Source: Paraburkholderia sp.
Lineage (GTDB): Bacteria; Pseudomonadota; Gammaproteobacteria; Burkholderiales; Burkholderiaceae
Assembly (NCBI GenBank): GCA_004322045.1
Contig: SCRN01000032.1
Coordinates: 1-64,000 of the forward strand
Direction: 5' to 3'
DNA: 64,000 bases
Below the pieces are notes generated by a model, which saw only the letters and a program-made list of their open reading frames with translations, had not been told where the DNA came from and did not search any database. The stretch's first letter is position 1. Every line of letters begins with the position of its first letter. Positions 47,629-56,512 of this stretch are shown here, one piece after another. The translations under genes and the position numbers were made by a program.

Positions 47629-48648
47629 TCACGGCACGGCGAGCCGCGCGACGATCTGATCGACGAGCGCGGCGGCCAACGCTTGCCGGTGCAGCTCATG
47701 AACCGGCGTGAAGAACACACGATGGCCGAGCGTGGCGGGAAGCACGGCATGGATATCCTCCGGCACGAGATGCGCACGCCCCGCGAGCCAGGCGCTCACA
47801 CGTGCCGCACGCAATAGCGCGCTCATGCCGCGCGGGCTCGCACCGGCCAGCACGAGCCGCTCCATGTCTATGCCATCGAGCGCGATGCCGAACCGTTGCG
47901 GCGTTTCGCTGGCCTGCCAGATGTCGAGCACATAGCGCTCGATGGCCTCGCTTGCGCGCACGCCCTGCTGAATCGCCGCGCCGATCGTATTCAACTGCTC
48001 CCAGGCGATTACACCCGGGCGCACTTGCTCGACGAGTGCGTCGACATCGTGATAGGCCGTATCGAACACGAGTGCGCGACGTACGGCCCGGTCTTCGGGC
48101 GTCGGCATATTGAGTTCGAACAGGAACCGGTCACGCGCGGCCGAGGCCAGTTCGAACGTTTCCTCCTTCTCGACCTTGTTGCGGTCGGCAAAGACGATCA
48201 TGTGCGGAAAACGGTATTCGCGATCGAATGCGAACACCGAACGTTCGGCCATCGCGCGCAGGAGCAGCGATTGGACCTGTGGCCGCGCGCGGTTGATCTC
48301 GTTGAAGAAGAACGTGGTGAGCTGTTCGCCACGGCGCAAGAGCGGCCCAGGATCGATGCGCGGCTTGCCCTGCGCATCGACATAGGTGTGATAGACGAGA
48401 TCGCCGGGCATCATATCGATCGTGCCCTCCACGCGCTCGAAGTCGCCGCCCACCGCGCGCGCGAAGGCGCGCAGCACGGTGGTCTTGCCGACGCCCACGC
48501 CACCCTCCAATAGCACGTGGCCGCGCGCGAACAGTGCGACGTTGATGAGCCGGATCGTGGGTTGCTGCCCGATCACGACCTTGCCCACCTCGTCCTCGAG
48601 CCGGAGTGCGTCGGTACGCCAGTCTTGCAACTGTTCGCCCAGTGCCAT
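47629..48648 (-). CDS. mxaR: MxaR, MoxR-type AAA+ ATPase
   Basis: A 339-residue MoxR-family ATPase, the first gene of the mxaRSACKL group. Walker A is GGVGVGKTTVLRAF, Walker B is TTFFFNEINRARPQ, and FADRNKVEKEETFELASAARDRF holds sensor 1. It would drive assembly or metal loading with the vWA proteins downstream. A sigma-54-like promoter lies about 85 bases ahead. Confidence 0.9.
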   Translation of the reverse strand: MALGEQLQDWRTDALRLEDEVGKVVIGQQPTIRLINVALFARGHVLLEGGVGVGKTTVLRAFARAVGGDFERVEGTIDMMPGDLVYHTYVDAQGKPRIDPGPLLRRGEQLTTFFFNEINRARPQVQSLLLRAMAERSVFAFDREYRFPHMIVFADRNKVEKEETFELASAARDRFLFELNMPTPEDRAVRRALVFDTAYHDVDALVEQVRPGVIAWEQLNTIGAAIQQGVRASEAIERYVLDIWQASETPQRFGIALDGIDMERLVLAGASPRGMSALLRAARVSAWLAGRAHLVPEDIHAVLPATLGHRVFFTPVHELHRQALAAALVDQIVARLAVP

Positions 48649-48730
48649 CGATCGCCTCTCCCCGGCTGTCGCCTGCGCGTCGTCTTCACCGGACGCTCAG
48701 CGTCGCCGCATCCGGGCCAGCCCCGCTCGA

Positions 48731-48746
48731 AGCAGGGTTCGTGCCG
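48731..48746 (-). promoter_or_regulatory. sigma-54-like promoter of mxaR
   Basis: On the minus strand the site is CGGCACGAACCCTGCT, matching TGGCAYR-N4-TTGCW at all but two positions with exact GG/GC spacing. Predicted start is about 72 bases before the mxaR ATG. It is the best of the sigma-54-like matches seen in the window. Confidence 0.48.
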
Positions 48747-48829
48747 AGTGTGCAGGGTGTTTTGCCGCTTCCGCGCCAGACCTGCACGTTCGGCCGATTG
48801 CGGGGAGCCAGCCATCGCGAGCAGATCGT

Positions 48830-48861
48830 CTGTCACGTCGGGAATGGGACAGTCTGTCACG
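48830..48861. promoter_or_regulatory. candidate enhancer: repeated CTGTCACG
   Basis: Direct repeat of CTGTCACG (48830-48837 and 48854-48861) with an inverted GGACAG between. Distance from the sigma-54-like promoter is suitable for an enhancer. Half-sites resemble the arms of the xoxF/mtdB dyad. Confidence 0.35.
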
Positions 48862-49151
48862 AGTGCCGCCACGGGCGGCGAGACAGGCGTGCCTGGGAGT
48901 GCGGCAATTTGGGGCATTTGAATTTGGCCGAGAGGGGGCATCGCATCGAATTGATCGATCGGCCGGTCCTGTTGTCGACCTATCGGCGCGCGAACCTGCA
49001 TGCGTTAACCGGCCCTTAAGCTTTGTGTATCACCATGCTGCCGATGGCCCTGGAGGATTGCCCGATCGTGGCCTAAGGCACCCGCGACGCACTCGCCGTC
49101 GCTCCCGATTTCCCGGTGGTTCGAATACCGTCATTCACTCATAAGGTCGCA

Positions 49152-49745
49152 ATGGAAGCTGTAAATCAGGCGCTGTTCCTTCAGATCAATGCAACGCCGA
49201 CGCTGCCGCATTGGCTCATCGTCATGGGGTTGGTCATCGCGAATGAGCTTATTTTTGCTGCGCCGCTTATGCTCGTGGGAATGTGGTTGGCAAGCGGCGA
49301 TGAGCGGCGAGAAGTGGCCCTTCGTGCCACGCTCGTCGCGCTGATCGCGCTCGGCATCAACCAATTGATCGGCATGGCCTGGTATCATCCGCGCCCGTTC
49401 GTCATCGGGCTCGGCCATACCTTCCTGCCCCATGCGCCGGACTCGTCCTTCCCGAGCGACCACGTCACGGTGCTTTCCGCGCTCTCGTCGACGTTCCTCT
49501 ATAACCGGCAGCGGCTACTCGGTATGCTCGCGCTTGGCATTGCTATCGCCGTCGCGTGGGCGCGCGTCTTCGTCGGTGTCCATTACCCTTTCGATGTGCT
49601 TGGCGCCGGATGTGTCGGTTGGCTGGCCTACGTATCGACCGCTCCGCTATGGAGACGTGCCGGCACGCCTCTGAGCAGGAGGTTGGTCGCCGCGTATCGC
49701 AAGCTGCTCGCAAGCCCAATCGCACGCGGATGGCTCCGGACATGA
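49152..49745 (+). CDS. PAP2-family phosphatase (undecaprenyl-diphosphatase, BcrC-like)
   Basis: A 197-residue membrane phosphatase with about five helices. The three PAP2 motifs are seen as WYHPRPFV, FPSDHVTV and ARVFVGVHYPFDVLGAG, carrying the catalytic histidines and arginines. Size and N-terminus suggest BcrC-type undecaprenyl pyrophosphate phosphatase, but lipid phosphatases of other specificity are possible. ATG at 49152. It is convergent with the isomerase gene. Confidence 0.87.
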   Translation: MEAVNQALFLQINATPTLPHWLIVMGLVIANELIFAAPLMLVGMWLASGDERREVALRATLVALIALGINQLIGMAWYHPRPFVIGLGHTFLPHAPDSSFPSDHVTVLSALSSTFLYNRQRLLGMLALGIAIAVAWARVFVGVHYPFDVLGAGCVGWLAYVSTAPLWRRAGTPLSRRLVAAYRKLLASPIARGWLRT

Positions 49746-49766
49746 AGAATGCTTGCCAAAAACTAG

Positions 49767-49779
49767 CCGGCGGCGCCGG
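49767..49779. terminator. short GC-rich palindrome between convergent genes
   Basis: CCGGCG-G-CGCCGG lies 21 bases after the PAP2 gene stop and 44 bases before the end of the opposing gene. Stem potential is clear, but there is no T-run. Confidence 0.3.
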
Positions 49780-49823
49780 TGATCCGCACTTTCCTGCGAT
49801 ATCGCCTCGCGTGAATCCGGAAA

Positions 49824-50600
49824 TCATAAGTAGGACCTGAGCCAGCCAAGCCCCGCCGATGTGCCCGCTTTCGGACGGTATTCACACCCGATCCAGCCGT
49901 CATAGCCGAGCGCGTCGATTCTCGCGAACAGGTACGGGTAGTTCACTTCGCCGATATCCGGCTCGTGGCGCTCGGGCACGCCCGCGATTTGTATGTGGCC
50001 GATCCCGGCGATGTCGCGTTCAAGTTTCTTGGCAAGATCGCCTTCGACGATTTGACAGTGATAGCAGTCGAACTGCACCTTCAGATTCGCCGCACCGACG
50101 TCGCGGCAGACCGCCTGCGCGTCGTCTTGCCGGTTGAGGAAAAAGCCTGGCATGTCGCGCGGATTGATCGGCTCGATGAGGATCGTAACGCCGTCGGCGC
50201 GTGCCGCTTGCGCCGCGTGCTCGAGATTGCGCAAATACACGTCCCGATGCCGCGAGCGATCGGCTTGTGCGGGCAGCAGGCCCGCCATCACGTGCACCTT
50301 GTCGTTGCCAAGCGTTCGCGCGTATCCGAGCGCCGTATCGATGCCGCGGCGGAACTCGTCTTCGCGGCCAGGAAGCGATGCGATACCACGCTCGCCCGCG
50401 GCCCAGTCACCGGGCGGCGCGTTAAAGAGCGCCTGCGTGAGACCGTGCTCGTCCAGGCGTGTCTTCAGCGCTGCAGCGGGAAAATCGTACGGAAACAGGT
50501 ACTCGACCGCCTTGAAGCCGTCGCGCGCGGCGGCAGCGAAGCGATCGAGAAACGCATGCTCGTTGTACATCATCGTGAGATTCGCGGCGAAGCGTGGCAT
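49824..50600 (-). CDS. hyi: hydroxypyruvate isomerase family TIM-barrel protein
   Basis: A 258-residue xylose-isomerase-like TIM barrel. Typical Hyi segments: [20 protein letters not shown], the metal-site [31 protein letters not shown], and [11 protein letters not shown] at the C-terminus. It would convert hydroxypyruvate and tartronate semialdehyde; a 2-oxo-tetronate isomerase (OtnI) is an alternative. The first few codons and upstream region are duplicated at 56.3 kb. Confidence 0.85.
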   Translation of the reverse strand: MPRFAANLTMMYNEHAFLDRFAAAARDGFKAVEYLFPYDFPAAALKTRLDEHGLTQALFNAPPGDWAAGERGIASLPGREDEFRRGIDTALGYARTLGNDKVHVMAGLLPAQADRSRHRDVYLRNLEHAAQAARADGVTILIEPINPRDMPGFFLNRQDDAQAVCRDVGAANLKVQFDCYHCQIVEGDLAKKLERDIAGIGHIQIAGVPERHEPDIGEVNYPYLFARIDALGYDGWIGCEYRPKAGTSAGLGWLRSYL

Positions 50601-50701
50601 GACAACAGATCCAAATTAGGCGTTAAAGTAGCGCGAAACCGTTCGGCAGCCCGACGCGGCAACTTGCTCGCAGTTTCCTCGCGACTCGATGATAGCGATA
50701 C
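50576..50701 (+). repeat. direct repeat copy 1 (126 bases)
   Basis: Covers the first codons of hyi and its upstream region. Nearly identical to 56330-56453 in the same orientation: six substitutions and one 2-base gap by eye. Bounds a 5.6-kb segment containing archease, rtcB, a GYD protein, a decarboxylase and a small protein. Confidence 0.88.
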
Positions 50702-50964
50702 GCTTGAGACAATGCAGTCGCGCCTGACAAAAGTCACGCGAACGAAGCTCACGAAATTCGGATGGTACGTCCCAAGGCGCTACGCAAGCGTGGCAAATAA
50801 ACCGCTGGATTGACACACATCAACCCCGCAGAGTGCGTGACGCATACGCTCGTTTCAGTGGGCCATACCGTAAGGGCTATAGCTGCGGGCGCATGCGCGC
50901 CGCCCGCAGGCTGATGCGCTCCGAGCGGCGCTTTGCGAACGACTGACATGAGCAGAGGACGACC
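50601..50964. other. 364-base gap between hyi and archease
   Basis: Contains most of repeat copy 1 (to 50701), probably the hyi promoter region, then about 260 bases with no recognised element other than the archease ribosome site (GAGGACGACC). Confidence 0.4.
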
Positions 50965-51396
50965 GTGATCGCACGCTGGGAACACTTCCATCACGGCGCG
51001 GACATCGGAATACGCGGTATTGGCGATACGCTTTGCGAAGCATATGAGCAGGCCGCGCTTGCGCTCACTGCCATCGTCACCGAACCGGACTGCGTTCGGC
51101 CCGTGCGAACTGTCGCAGTGTCGTGCGCGGCGCCCGATCACGAACTGCTGCTGATCGACTGGTTGAACGCCATCATTTACGAAATGGCCGTGCGCAGGAT
51201 GCTATTCGGACATTTCGACGTCGAGCTTCGCGAGCGTCGGCCCTCCACTCTGCTGTCAGCCCGTATCAGCGGCGAGACGGTGGACGCAACTCGTCACCGG
51301 CCCGTGGTCGAACCCAAGGGCGCGACCTACACCGAACTACACGTGGGCCAGCGTGCGGACGGCGCCTGGGTCGCTCAGTGCGTCGTCGACGTATAA
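50965..51396 (+). CDS. archease
   Basis: A 143-residue protein of the archease family that accelerates RtcB ligase guanylylation. Motifs HHGADIGIRGIG and DHELLLIDWLNAIIYEM are characteristic, as is the acidic metal-binding C-terminus. It begins with GTG at 50965, behind GAGGACGACC. The RtcB gene starts 16 bases downstream, so the pair forms an RNA ligation operon. Confidence 0.92.
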   Translation: MIARWEHFHHGADIGIRGIGDTLCEAYEQAALALTAIVTEPDCVRPVRTVAVSCAAPDHELLLIDWLNAIIYEMAVRRMLFGHFDVELRERRPSTLLSARISGETVDATRHRPVVEPKGATYTELHVGQRADGAWVAQCVVDV

Positions 51397-51412
51397 CGAT
51401 GCGGAGGAACAG

Positions 51413-52846
51413 ATGGACCTCGCCTTGCTCAGGAAACACACCGAATTCGAATGGCACATCCCGCCCGCCGACGGCATGCGCGTGCCCGGCATCATCTATG
51501 CCGATAGGAAGCTGATCCAAGAGATGGATCACAAGGTCTACGAGCAGGTGTGCAATGTCGCGAGGCTGCCGGGCATCGTCTGCGCATCGTATGCGATGCC
51601 GGATGCGCACTGGGGGTATGGGTTCCCGATCGGTGGCGTGGCTGCATTCGACGCCCAGGCGGGCGGCGTCATTTCGGCTGGCGGCGTGGGGTTCGACATC
51701 TCGTGTGGCGTGCGCACCTTGCTTACCGGACTCGTTCGCGAGCAGGTGGAGGGCATGAAAGTGCTTCTGGCCGATGCGCTGTTCGCGCTCATACCCGCAG
51801 GCGTGGGCAGTACGGGGGCGCTGAGATTGTCGGCGCAGGAGACCGACGATATGCTCACCGGCGGCGCGGTATGGGCTGTCCATCGAGGCTACGGTACGCA
51901 AGCCGACCTCGATCGCATCGAAGAAGCCGGCATGATGCGCCACGCGAAGCCCGGTGCCGTGTCCGCGCAGGCGAAAAAGCGGCAGCGCGACGAAATGGGC
52001 ACGCTGGGCTCAGGCAATCACTATCTCGAAGTGCAAGAAGTGGCCGAGATATGCGAGCCCGCACTCGCCGAACGCTTCGGCCTGCAACGCGGACAGATCG
52101 TCGTTTCGATTCATTGCGGCTCGCGCGGCCTGGGCCATCAGATCGGCACCGAATTCTTGAAAGAAATGGTGATCGCCGCGAAGGGTTACGGTATAGCGCT
52201 CCCGGATCGCGAGTTGGCATGCGCGCCTATCGAGTCGGAGCTCGGTAAGCGTTATCTGGGTGCCATGCGCGCTGCGATCAACTGTGCGCTGGCCAACCGG
52301 CAAATCCTCACCCAGCTCGCCCGCGAGGCATTCGAACAGGTGCTGCCACAGGCACAACTCACCCTGCTCTACGACGTCTCGCATAACACGTGCAAGCTGG
52401 AAGAGCATGTGATCGACGGCCGTCCGCGGCAGCTTTACGTGCATCGCAAGGGAGCAACGCGCGCTTTCGGTCCGGGCCATCCGGACGTGCCGGCCGCACT
52501 GCGCGATGCCGGGCAGCCCGTGCTAATCGGCGGCAGCATGGGAACGGCGTCCTACATCCTCGCGGGCGCGGGCTTCGGGGCCGGCGAGCAGGCATTCGGC
52601 TCGGCATGCCACGGCGCCGGCCGCAGCATGAGCCGCACTCAAGCCACGAAACTCTGGCGCGGACGCGCGCTCGTCGATGAACTGGCAGCCCGGGGGATCC
52701 TGGTACGCAGCCCGTCCGACCGCGGCGTCGCCGAAGAAGCGCCGGGCGCCTACAAGGACGTAGGTGCGGTGGTCGATGTGGCCGCCGCGGCCGGGCTCGC
52801 GCGAAAAGTCGCCCGGCTCGTGCCGCTTGTCTGCATCAAGGGTTGA
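51413..52846 (+). CDS. rtcB: RNA-splicing ligase RtcB
   Basis: A 477-residue GTP-dependent 3-prime-phosphate RNA ligase. The active-site cysteine is in GGVGFDISCGVRTLL. Metal and GTP sites are in LGSGNHYLEVQ, IHCGSRGLGHQIG, YDVSHNTCKLEEH and GSMGTASYILAG. Start at 51413 follows GCGGAGGAACAG. Length matches the archease-linked bacterial form. No RtcR regulator is present nearby, in contrast to the E. coli locus. Confidence 0.95.
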   Translation: MDLALLRKHTEFEWHIPPADGMRVPGIIYADRKLIQEMDHKVYEQVCNVARLPGIVCASYAMPDAHWGYGFPIGGVAAFDAQAGGVISAGGVGFDISCGVRTLLTGLVREQVEGMKVLLADALFALIPAGVGSTGALRLSAQETDDMLTGGAVWAVHRGYGTQADLDRIEEAGMMRHAKPGAVSAQAKKRQRDEMGTLGSGNHYLEVQEVAEICEPALAERFGLQRGQIVVSIHCGSRGLGHQIGTEFLKEMVIAAKGYGIALPDRELACAPIESELGKRYLGAMRAAINCALANRQILTQLAREAFEQVLPQAQLTLLYDVSHNTCKLEEHVIDGRPRQLYVHRKGATRAFGPGHPDVPAALRDAGQPVLIGGSMGTASYILAGAGFGAGEQAFGSACHGAGRSMSRTQATKLWRGRALVDELAARGILVRSPSDRGVAEEAPGAYKDVGAVVDVAAAAGLARKVARLVPLVCIKG

Positions 52847-52968
52847 CGCCACATACACGAGCCAAGCCGAGCGGGTACGCGAGGTCGCGCGGCTATATGC
52901 ATTGATGACCGGGCGTTGAAGCATAGGCCCGCGACCTCCGTTTGCGCGCTCGCGCGCGACGGAGCCGG

Positions 52969-53268
52969 TCAACCAAGCGATTCGATGATGCTCTTGAAGG
53001 CCTTCCACTCCGCCGCCACCCAAACTTCAGAGTACGAACGACCCAATGTGCGCATGATCGCCGAGACCTTGAACGCTGTTTCCGTATCTGGAGCGGAAAA
53101 CACATCGAGATAGTCGTACGGGCCAAGCAACGCGAAACTGTGCTTCCACTCGATGCCCGGACACGCTTTCTCGATTTGCCTGACCGTTCGCTGCTCCAAC
53201 GTCTCGATGCCCGAGGTCGCCCTCAGACCATCCGGCGACAGCCGCGTCAACAATATGAAGTCCGCCAT
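52969..53268 (-). CDS. GYD-domain protein
   Basis: A 99-residue single-domain protein. The GYD-type segment GPYDYLDVFSAPDTETAFKVSAI is clear. The start at 53268 (MADFILL) is set by GGAGGCGTA. Such proteins form small alpha/beta dimers of unknown role. It is divergent from the decarboxylase gene (159 bases between starts). Confidence 0.82.
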   Translation of the reverse strand: MADFILLTRLSPDGLRATSGIETLEQRTVRQIEKACPGIEWKHSFALLGPYDYLDVFSAPDTETAFKVSAIMRTLGRSYSEVWVAAEWKAFKSIIESLG

Positions 53269-53427
53269 TACGCCTCCCTCGAGTCCTGATCGGCCAACTC
53301 GCATCTTCGCGCGACGGCTCGAGCCACGCTTGACAAAGATCAAAGTGCAACGCCGGCGACGAACCAAAGTGAAACTTGCAGGCCGCCCGATGCAGCGAGA
53401 CACACATCAAAGCATGCCGGAGGACAA

Positions 53428-55671
53428 ATGCGATTTCACTTTCCAATCATCATCATCGACGAGGACTTCCGCGCCGAGAACGTCAGCGGTTCGGAAATTC
53501 GAGCGCTCGCCGCTGCTATCGAAGCCGAAGGCGCACAGGTGGCCGGGATTACGAGCTTCGGCGACGCCCGATCATTTGCGCGCCAGCACAGTCGCAGCAG
53601 CGCATTCATCTTGTCCATCGACGATGAGCAGTTCGAGGACATCGCTTCTGCTTCGAAGACCTTGGACGACCTGCGCGAGTTCATCCGAGAAATTCGCCAT
53701 CGCAATGCGCTCATTCCGATTTTTTTGTATGGGGAGACGCGGACGTCGCGACATATCACAAACGACGTGCTGAAAGAGCTTCACGGCTTTATTCATATGT
53801 TCGAGGACACGCCCGAGTTCGTCGCGCGCCGGATCGTCCATGAGTCGAGCGTCTATCTGAGCCGCCTCGCTCCACCCTTTTTCCGCGCACTCATTAACTA
53901 CGCCGCGGACGGATCCTATTCGTGGCATTGTCCGGGTCACTCCGGCGGCGTGGCATTTCTGAAAAGTCCCGTCGGACAAATGTTCTATCAGTTCTTCGGA
54001 GAAAATCTTCTCAGAGCAGACGTCTCCAATTCAGTCGACGAACTCGGACAATTGCTCGATCACACAGGCCCCGTCGCCGAGTCCGAGCGCAATGCGGCCC
54101 GCATCTTCGGCTGCGATCACCTGTTTTTCGTCACGAACGGTACGTCGACCTCGAACAAGATCGTCTGGCATTCGGTCGTAGCACCCGGCGACATCGTGGT
54201 AGTCGATCGAAACTGCCACAAGTCAGTGCTGCACGCCATCATCATGACGCGCGCGATACCTATCTTTCTGACGCCGACCCGCAATTACTATGGGATCATC
54301 GGCCCGATCCCGCGCGAAGCATTGGAATACGAGCGCCTCCAAGCGCAAATCCGTGCCAATCCGTTCGCGGCGGGCCGAGGCGACCGGCCGCGCTTGGTGG
54401 CAATCACACAAAGTACGTACGACGGCATTCTGTACAACGCCGATGCGATCAAACGGATGCTCGACGGCAAGGTCGACATGCTGCATTTCGATGAAGCTTG
54501 GTTGCCCCACGCCACCTTCCACGATCTCTACGATTCGATGCATGCGATCGGCGCTGGGACCACGCGATGTCAGGACTCCATGGTGTTTGCAACGCAGTCG
54601 ACTCATAAGGTGCTCGCAAGCCTGAGCCAAGCCTCTCAAATTCTCGTCCAAGACAGCGAGTCACGCACCCTGGATCGGGAATGCTTCAACGAGGCGTTCC
54701 TGATGCACACGTCCACCTCGCCCCAATACGCGATCATCGCTTCGTGCGATGTCGCGGCCGCGATGATGGAACCTCCCGCCGGCGCCGCACTCGTCGAAGA
54801 AGCCATCAACGAGTCGCTGGACTTTCGCCGAGCCATGCGTCACATCTCGCTGGAATCGCACGGGAACTGGTGGTTTCAGGTGTGGGGACCGAACCATCTC
54901 GTCGAAGAGGGAGCCTCCACAAGGGCCGATTGGCGGCTCGAATCAGGTGCCGCTTGGCATGGGTTCGGCGAAATTGCGGACGGCTTCAACATGCTCGATC
55001 CGATCAAAGTGACGCTCCTGACACCCGGCTTGGACATTGCGGGCAATTTTGCCGACACCGGGATCCCTGCTGCGATCGTCACGAAATACCTGGCCGAGCA
55101 CGGCGTCGTCGTCGAGAAGACCGGCCTATATTCCTTCTTCGTCATGTTCACGATCGGCATCACGAAGGGCCGCTGGAATACACTGGTGACGTCGCTGCAG
55201 CAATTCAGGGACGATTTCGAAAACGACGTCCCGCTCAATCGCATACTGCCCGAGTTCATCGCCAAGCACCCACGGTACGAGAAGATGAACCTCAGGCACC
55301 TGTGCGCGGCAATACATGCTGTGTACCGAGAGCATGACGTCGCGCATCTCACGATGGCGATGTACTCGTCGCCCATCGAGCCCGCGATGATTCCAGCCGA
55401 TGCTTATTCGAAAGTTGCTCACGGTGAAGTCGAGCATCTCGACATCGAACTGTGTGAGGAACGGATAGCAGCAAGCGTGCTCACGCCGTATCCGCCTGGC
55501 ATTCCGCTGCTCATACCGGGCGAGCGATTCAATCGCGCGATCGTCGATTACTTGCGATTTTCCAGGGCGTTCAACGAACGATTCCCTGGATTCGAAACCA
55601 ATATCCACGGCCTCACTCAACGACTGACGAATGCCGGCGTACGCTTCTACGTCGACTGTCTGGCGGGGTAA
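53428..55671 (+). CDS. Orn/Lys/Arg decarboxylase (acid-resistance type)
   Basis: A 747-residue PLP-dependent decarboxylase of the large fold-type I group. It has an N-terminal response-regulator-like wing domain (IIIDEDFRAENVSG onward), the PLP-binding lysine at about 394 in QSTHKVLASLSQAS, an acidic active-site segment HFDEAWLPHATF and a C-terminal domain ending LPGERF-like. Resemblance to biodegradative arginine decarboxylase (AdiA) seems closest, but lysine or ornithine cannot be excluded. The usual antiporter gene is not adjacent. A perfect hairpin follows the stop. Confidence 0.92.
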   Translation: MRFHFPIIIIDEDFRAENVSGSEIRALAAAIEAEGAQVAGITSFGDARSFARQHSRSSAFILSIDDEQFEDIASASKTLDDLREFIREIRHRNALIPIFLYGETRTSRHITNDVLKELHGFIHMFEDTPEFVARRIVHESSVYLSRLAPPFFRALINYAADGSYSWHCPGHSGGVAFLKSPVGQMFYQFFGENLLRADVSNSVDELGQLLDHTGPVAESERNAARIFGCDHLFFVTNGTSTSNKIVWHSVVAPGDIVVVDRNCHKSVLHAIIMTRAIPIFLTPTRNYYGIIGPIPREALEYERLQAQIRANPFAAGRGDRPRLVAITQSTYDGILYNADAIKRMLDGKVDMLHFDEAWLPHATFHDLYDSMHAIGAGTTRCQDSMVFATQSTHKVLASLSQASQILVQDSESRTLDRECFNEAFLMHTSTSPQYAIIASCDVAAAMMEPPAGAALVEEAINESLDFRRAMRHISLESHGNWWFQVWGPNHLVEEGASTRADWRLESGAAWHGFGEIADGFNMLDPIKVTLLTPGLDIAGNFADTGIPAAIVTKYLAEHGVVVEKTGLYSFFVMFTIGITKGRWNTLVTSLQQFRDDFENDVPLNRILPEFIAKHPRYEKMNLRHLCAAIHAVYREHDVAHLTMAMYSSPIEPAMIPADAYSKVAHGEVEHLDIELCEERIAASVLTPYPPGIPLLIPGERFNRAIVDYLRFSRAFNERFPGFETNIHGLTQRLTNAGVRFYVDCLAG

Positions 55672-55719
55672 GCCTGCGGCCTTATGCTGGCCGGAACGGA
55701 GGAAAGACTGAAGACGACA

Positions 55720-55739
55720 CCGGCTGCGCCAGCAGCCGG
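55720..55739. terminator. stem-loop after the decarboxylase gene
   Basis: Perfect 8-base stem CCGGCTGC / GCAGCCGG with a GCCA loop, 49 bases after the stop and 19 bases before the end of the convergent gene; can serve both. No T-run. Confidence 0.52.
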
Positions 55740-55757
55740 GAACGACGCTTACAATGT

Positions 55758-56057
55758 TCAGAGCAATCGCACGACGGTGTCGTGCATCGAGGCTTCAGCC
55801 CACAAATCCTTGTACTTATCGAGCAACGCGGCATACTCCCGATCTTCCATCAGTCTTCCGTTCACTCGCTGCATTTCGTCAAGACTGTCGGCATCGAAGT
55901 GCCAGTGGATCCGGGCCCAACCGTACTGTTCCGCTCCGAAAAGCATATTGAGCGAATAACGCTTGTTGATGTGGGCAGTTACCTCGGATGCAAAGGCCAG
56001 CGCCTGCGGAAGTAGCGCTGCATTCTTCACCGTCGCGGTGCGGACGAACCTATACAT
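55758..56057 (-). CDS. small hypothetical protein (99 residues)
   Basis: A 99-residue protein preceded by an excellent AAGGAGGGGATC ribosome site, hence likely real. Sequence pattern (alternating strands and one long helix, GWARIHWHFDADSLDEM) suggests a small ferredoxin-like alpha/beta dimer, perhaps of the dimeric alpha-beta barrel kind. No family is assigned. It lies opposite the decarboxylase, similar to the GYD-domain gene on the other side. Confidence 0.72.
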   Translation of the reverse strand: MYRFVRTATVKNAALLPQALAFASEVTAHINKRYSLNMLFGAEQYGWARIHWHFDADSLDEMQRVNGRLMEDREYAALLDKYKDLWAEASMHDTVVRLL

Positions 56058-56512
56058 GATCCCCTCCTTTCAGTAGGAACTGAATGGGTCCGCCCCGTCG
56101 AAGCGCACACGGGGCAGAGCCGGGAAAACCAATGCTAGACGACGTATGACGCTCCGCTTTGCGATGGATCAGTAGATCCGCCTTGTGCCTCATCCAGCCC
56201 AGGCGCCGGCGCACGATGGCCGTCGGAATATGTCTAGACACAGCCATCTTGAGCATTTGAATTGGTCATAGCGATGAGCTAAATCCAAGGTTCATCGACG
56301 GGCGCCGTGCATTCTCGTCGAGGGAGCATTGAGATTCGCGGCGAGGCGTGGCATGACAACAGATCCAAATTAAGCGCTAAAGTAGCGCGAAACCGCTCGG
56401 CAGCGCGACGCGGCAACTTGCTCGCAGTTTCCTCGAGTCGATGATAGCGATACCCGCGGCCGCTGCGCTGTCCGCAGAATCTTTTTCCGATATGCATTGG
56501 AGTCGCGTCCCT
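56058..56512. other. 455-base gap with repeat copy 2
   Basis: No convincing gene. A 68-codon minus-strand frame (56050-56256) overlaps the start of the small gene and looks non-coding. Repeat copy 2 fills 56330-56453. Confidence 0.4.
56330..56453 (+). repeat. direct repeat copy 2 (124 bases)
   Basis: Second copy of the hyi upstream region, including a remnant of the first codons of hyi but not the rest of the gene. Same orientation as copy 1 (50576-50701). Confidence 0.88.

Larger units (their letters stand above)
48649..49151. promoter_or_regulatory. mxaR upstream region with repeated TGTCAC elements
   Basis: A 503-base divergent interval without a supported gene. It has a sigma-54-like site at 48731-48746 and, 85-115 bases further upstream, a TGTCAC (48831-48836), a GGACAG (48847-48852) and a second TGTCAC (48855-48860) element. 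The rest toward the PAP2 gene shows nothing recognisable. Confidence 0.45.

Noticed and set aside
56050-56256. 68-codon minus-strand frame upstream of the 99-residue gene
   Set aside because: Ends inside the next gene, covers its strong ribosome site, and has a basic, non-globular composition.
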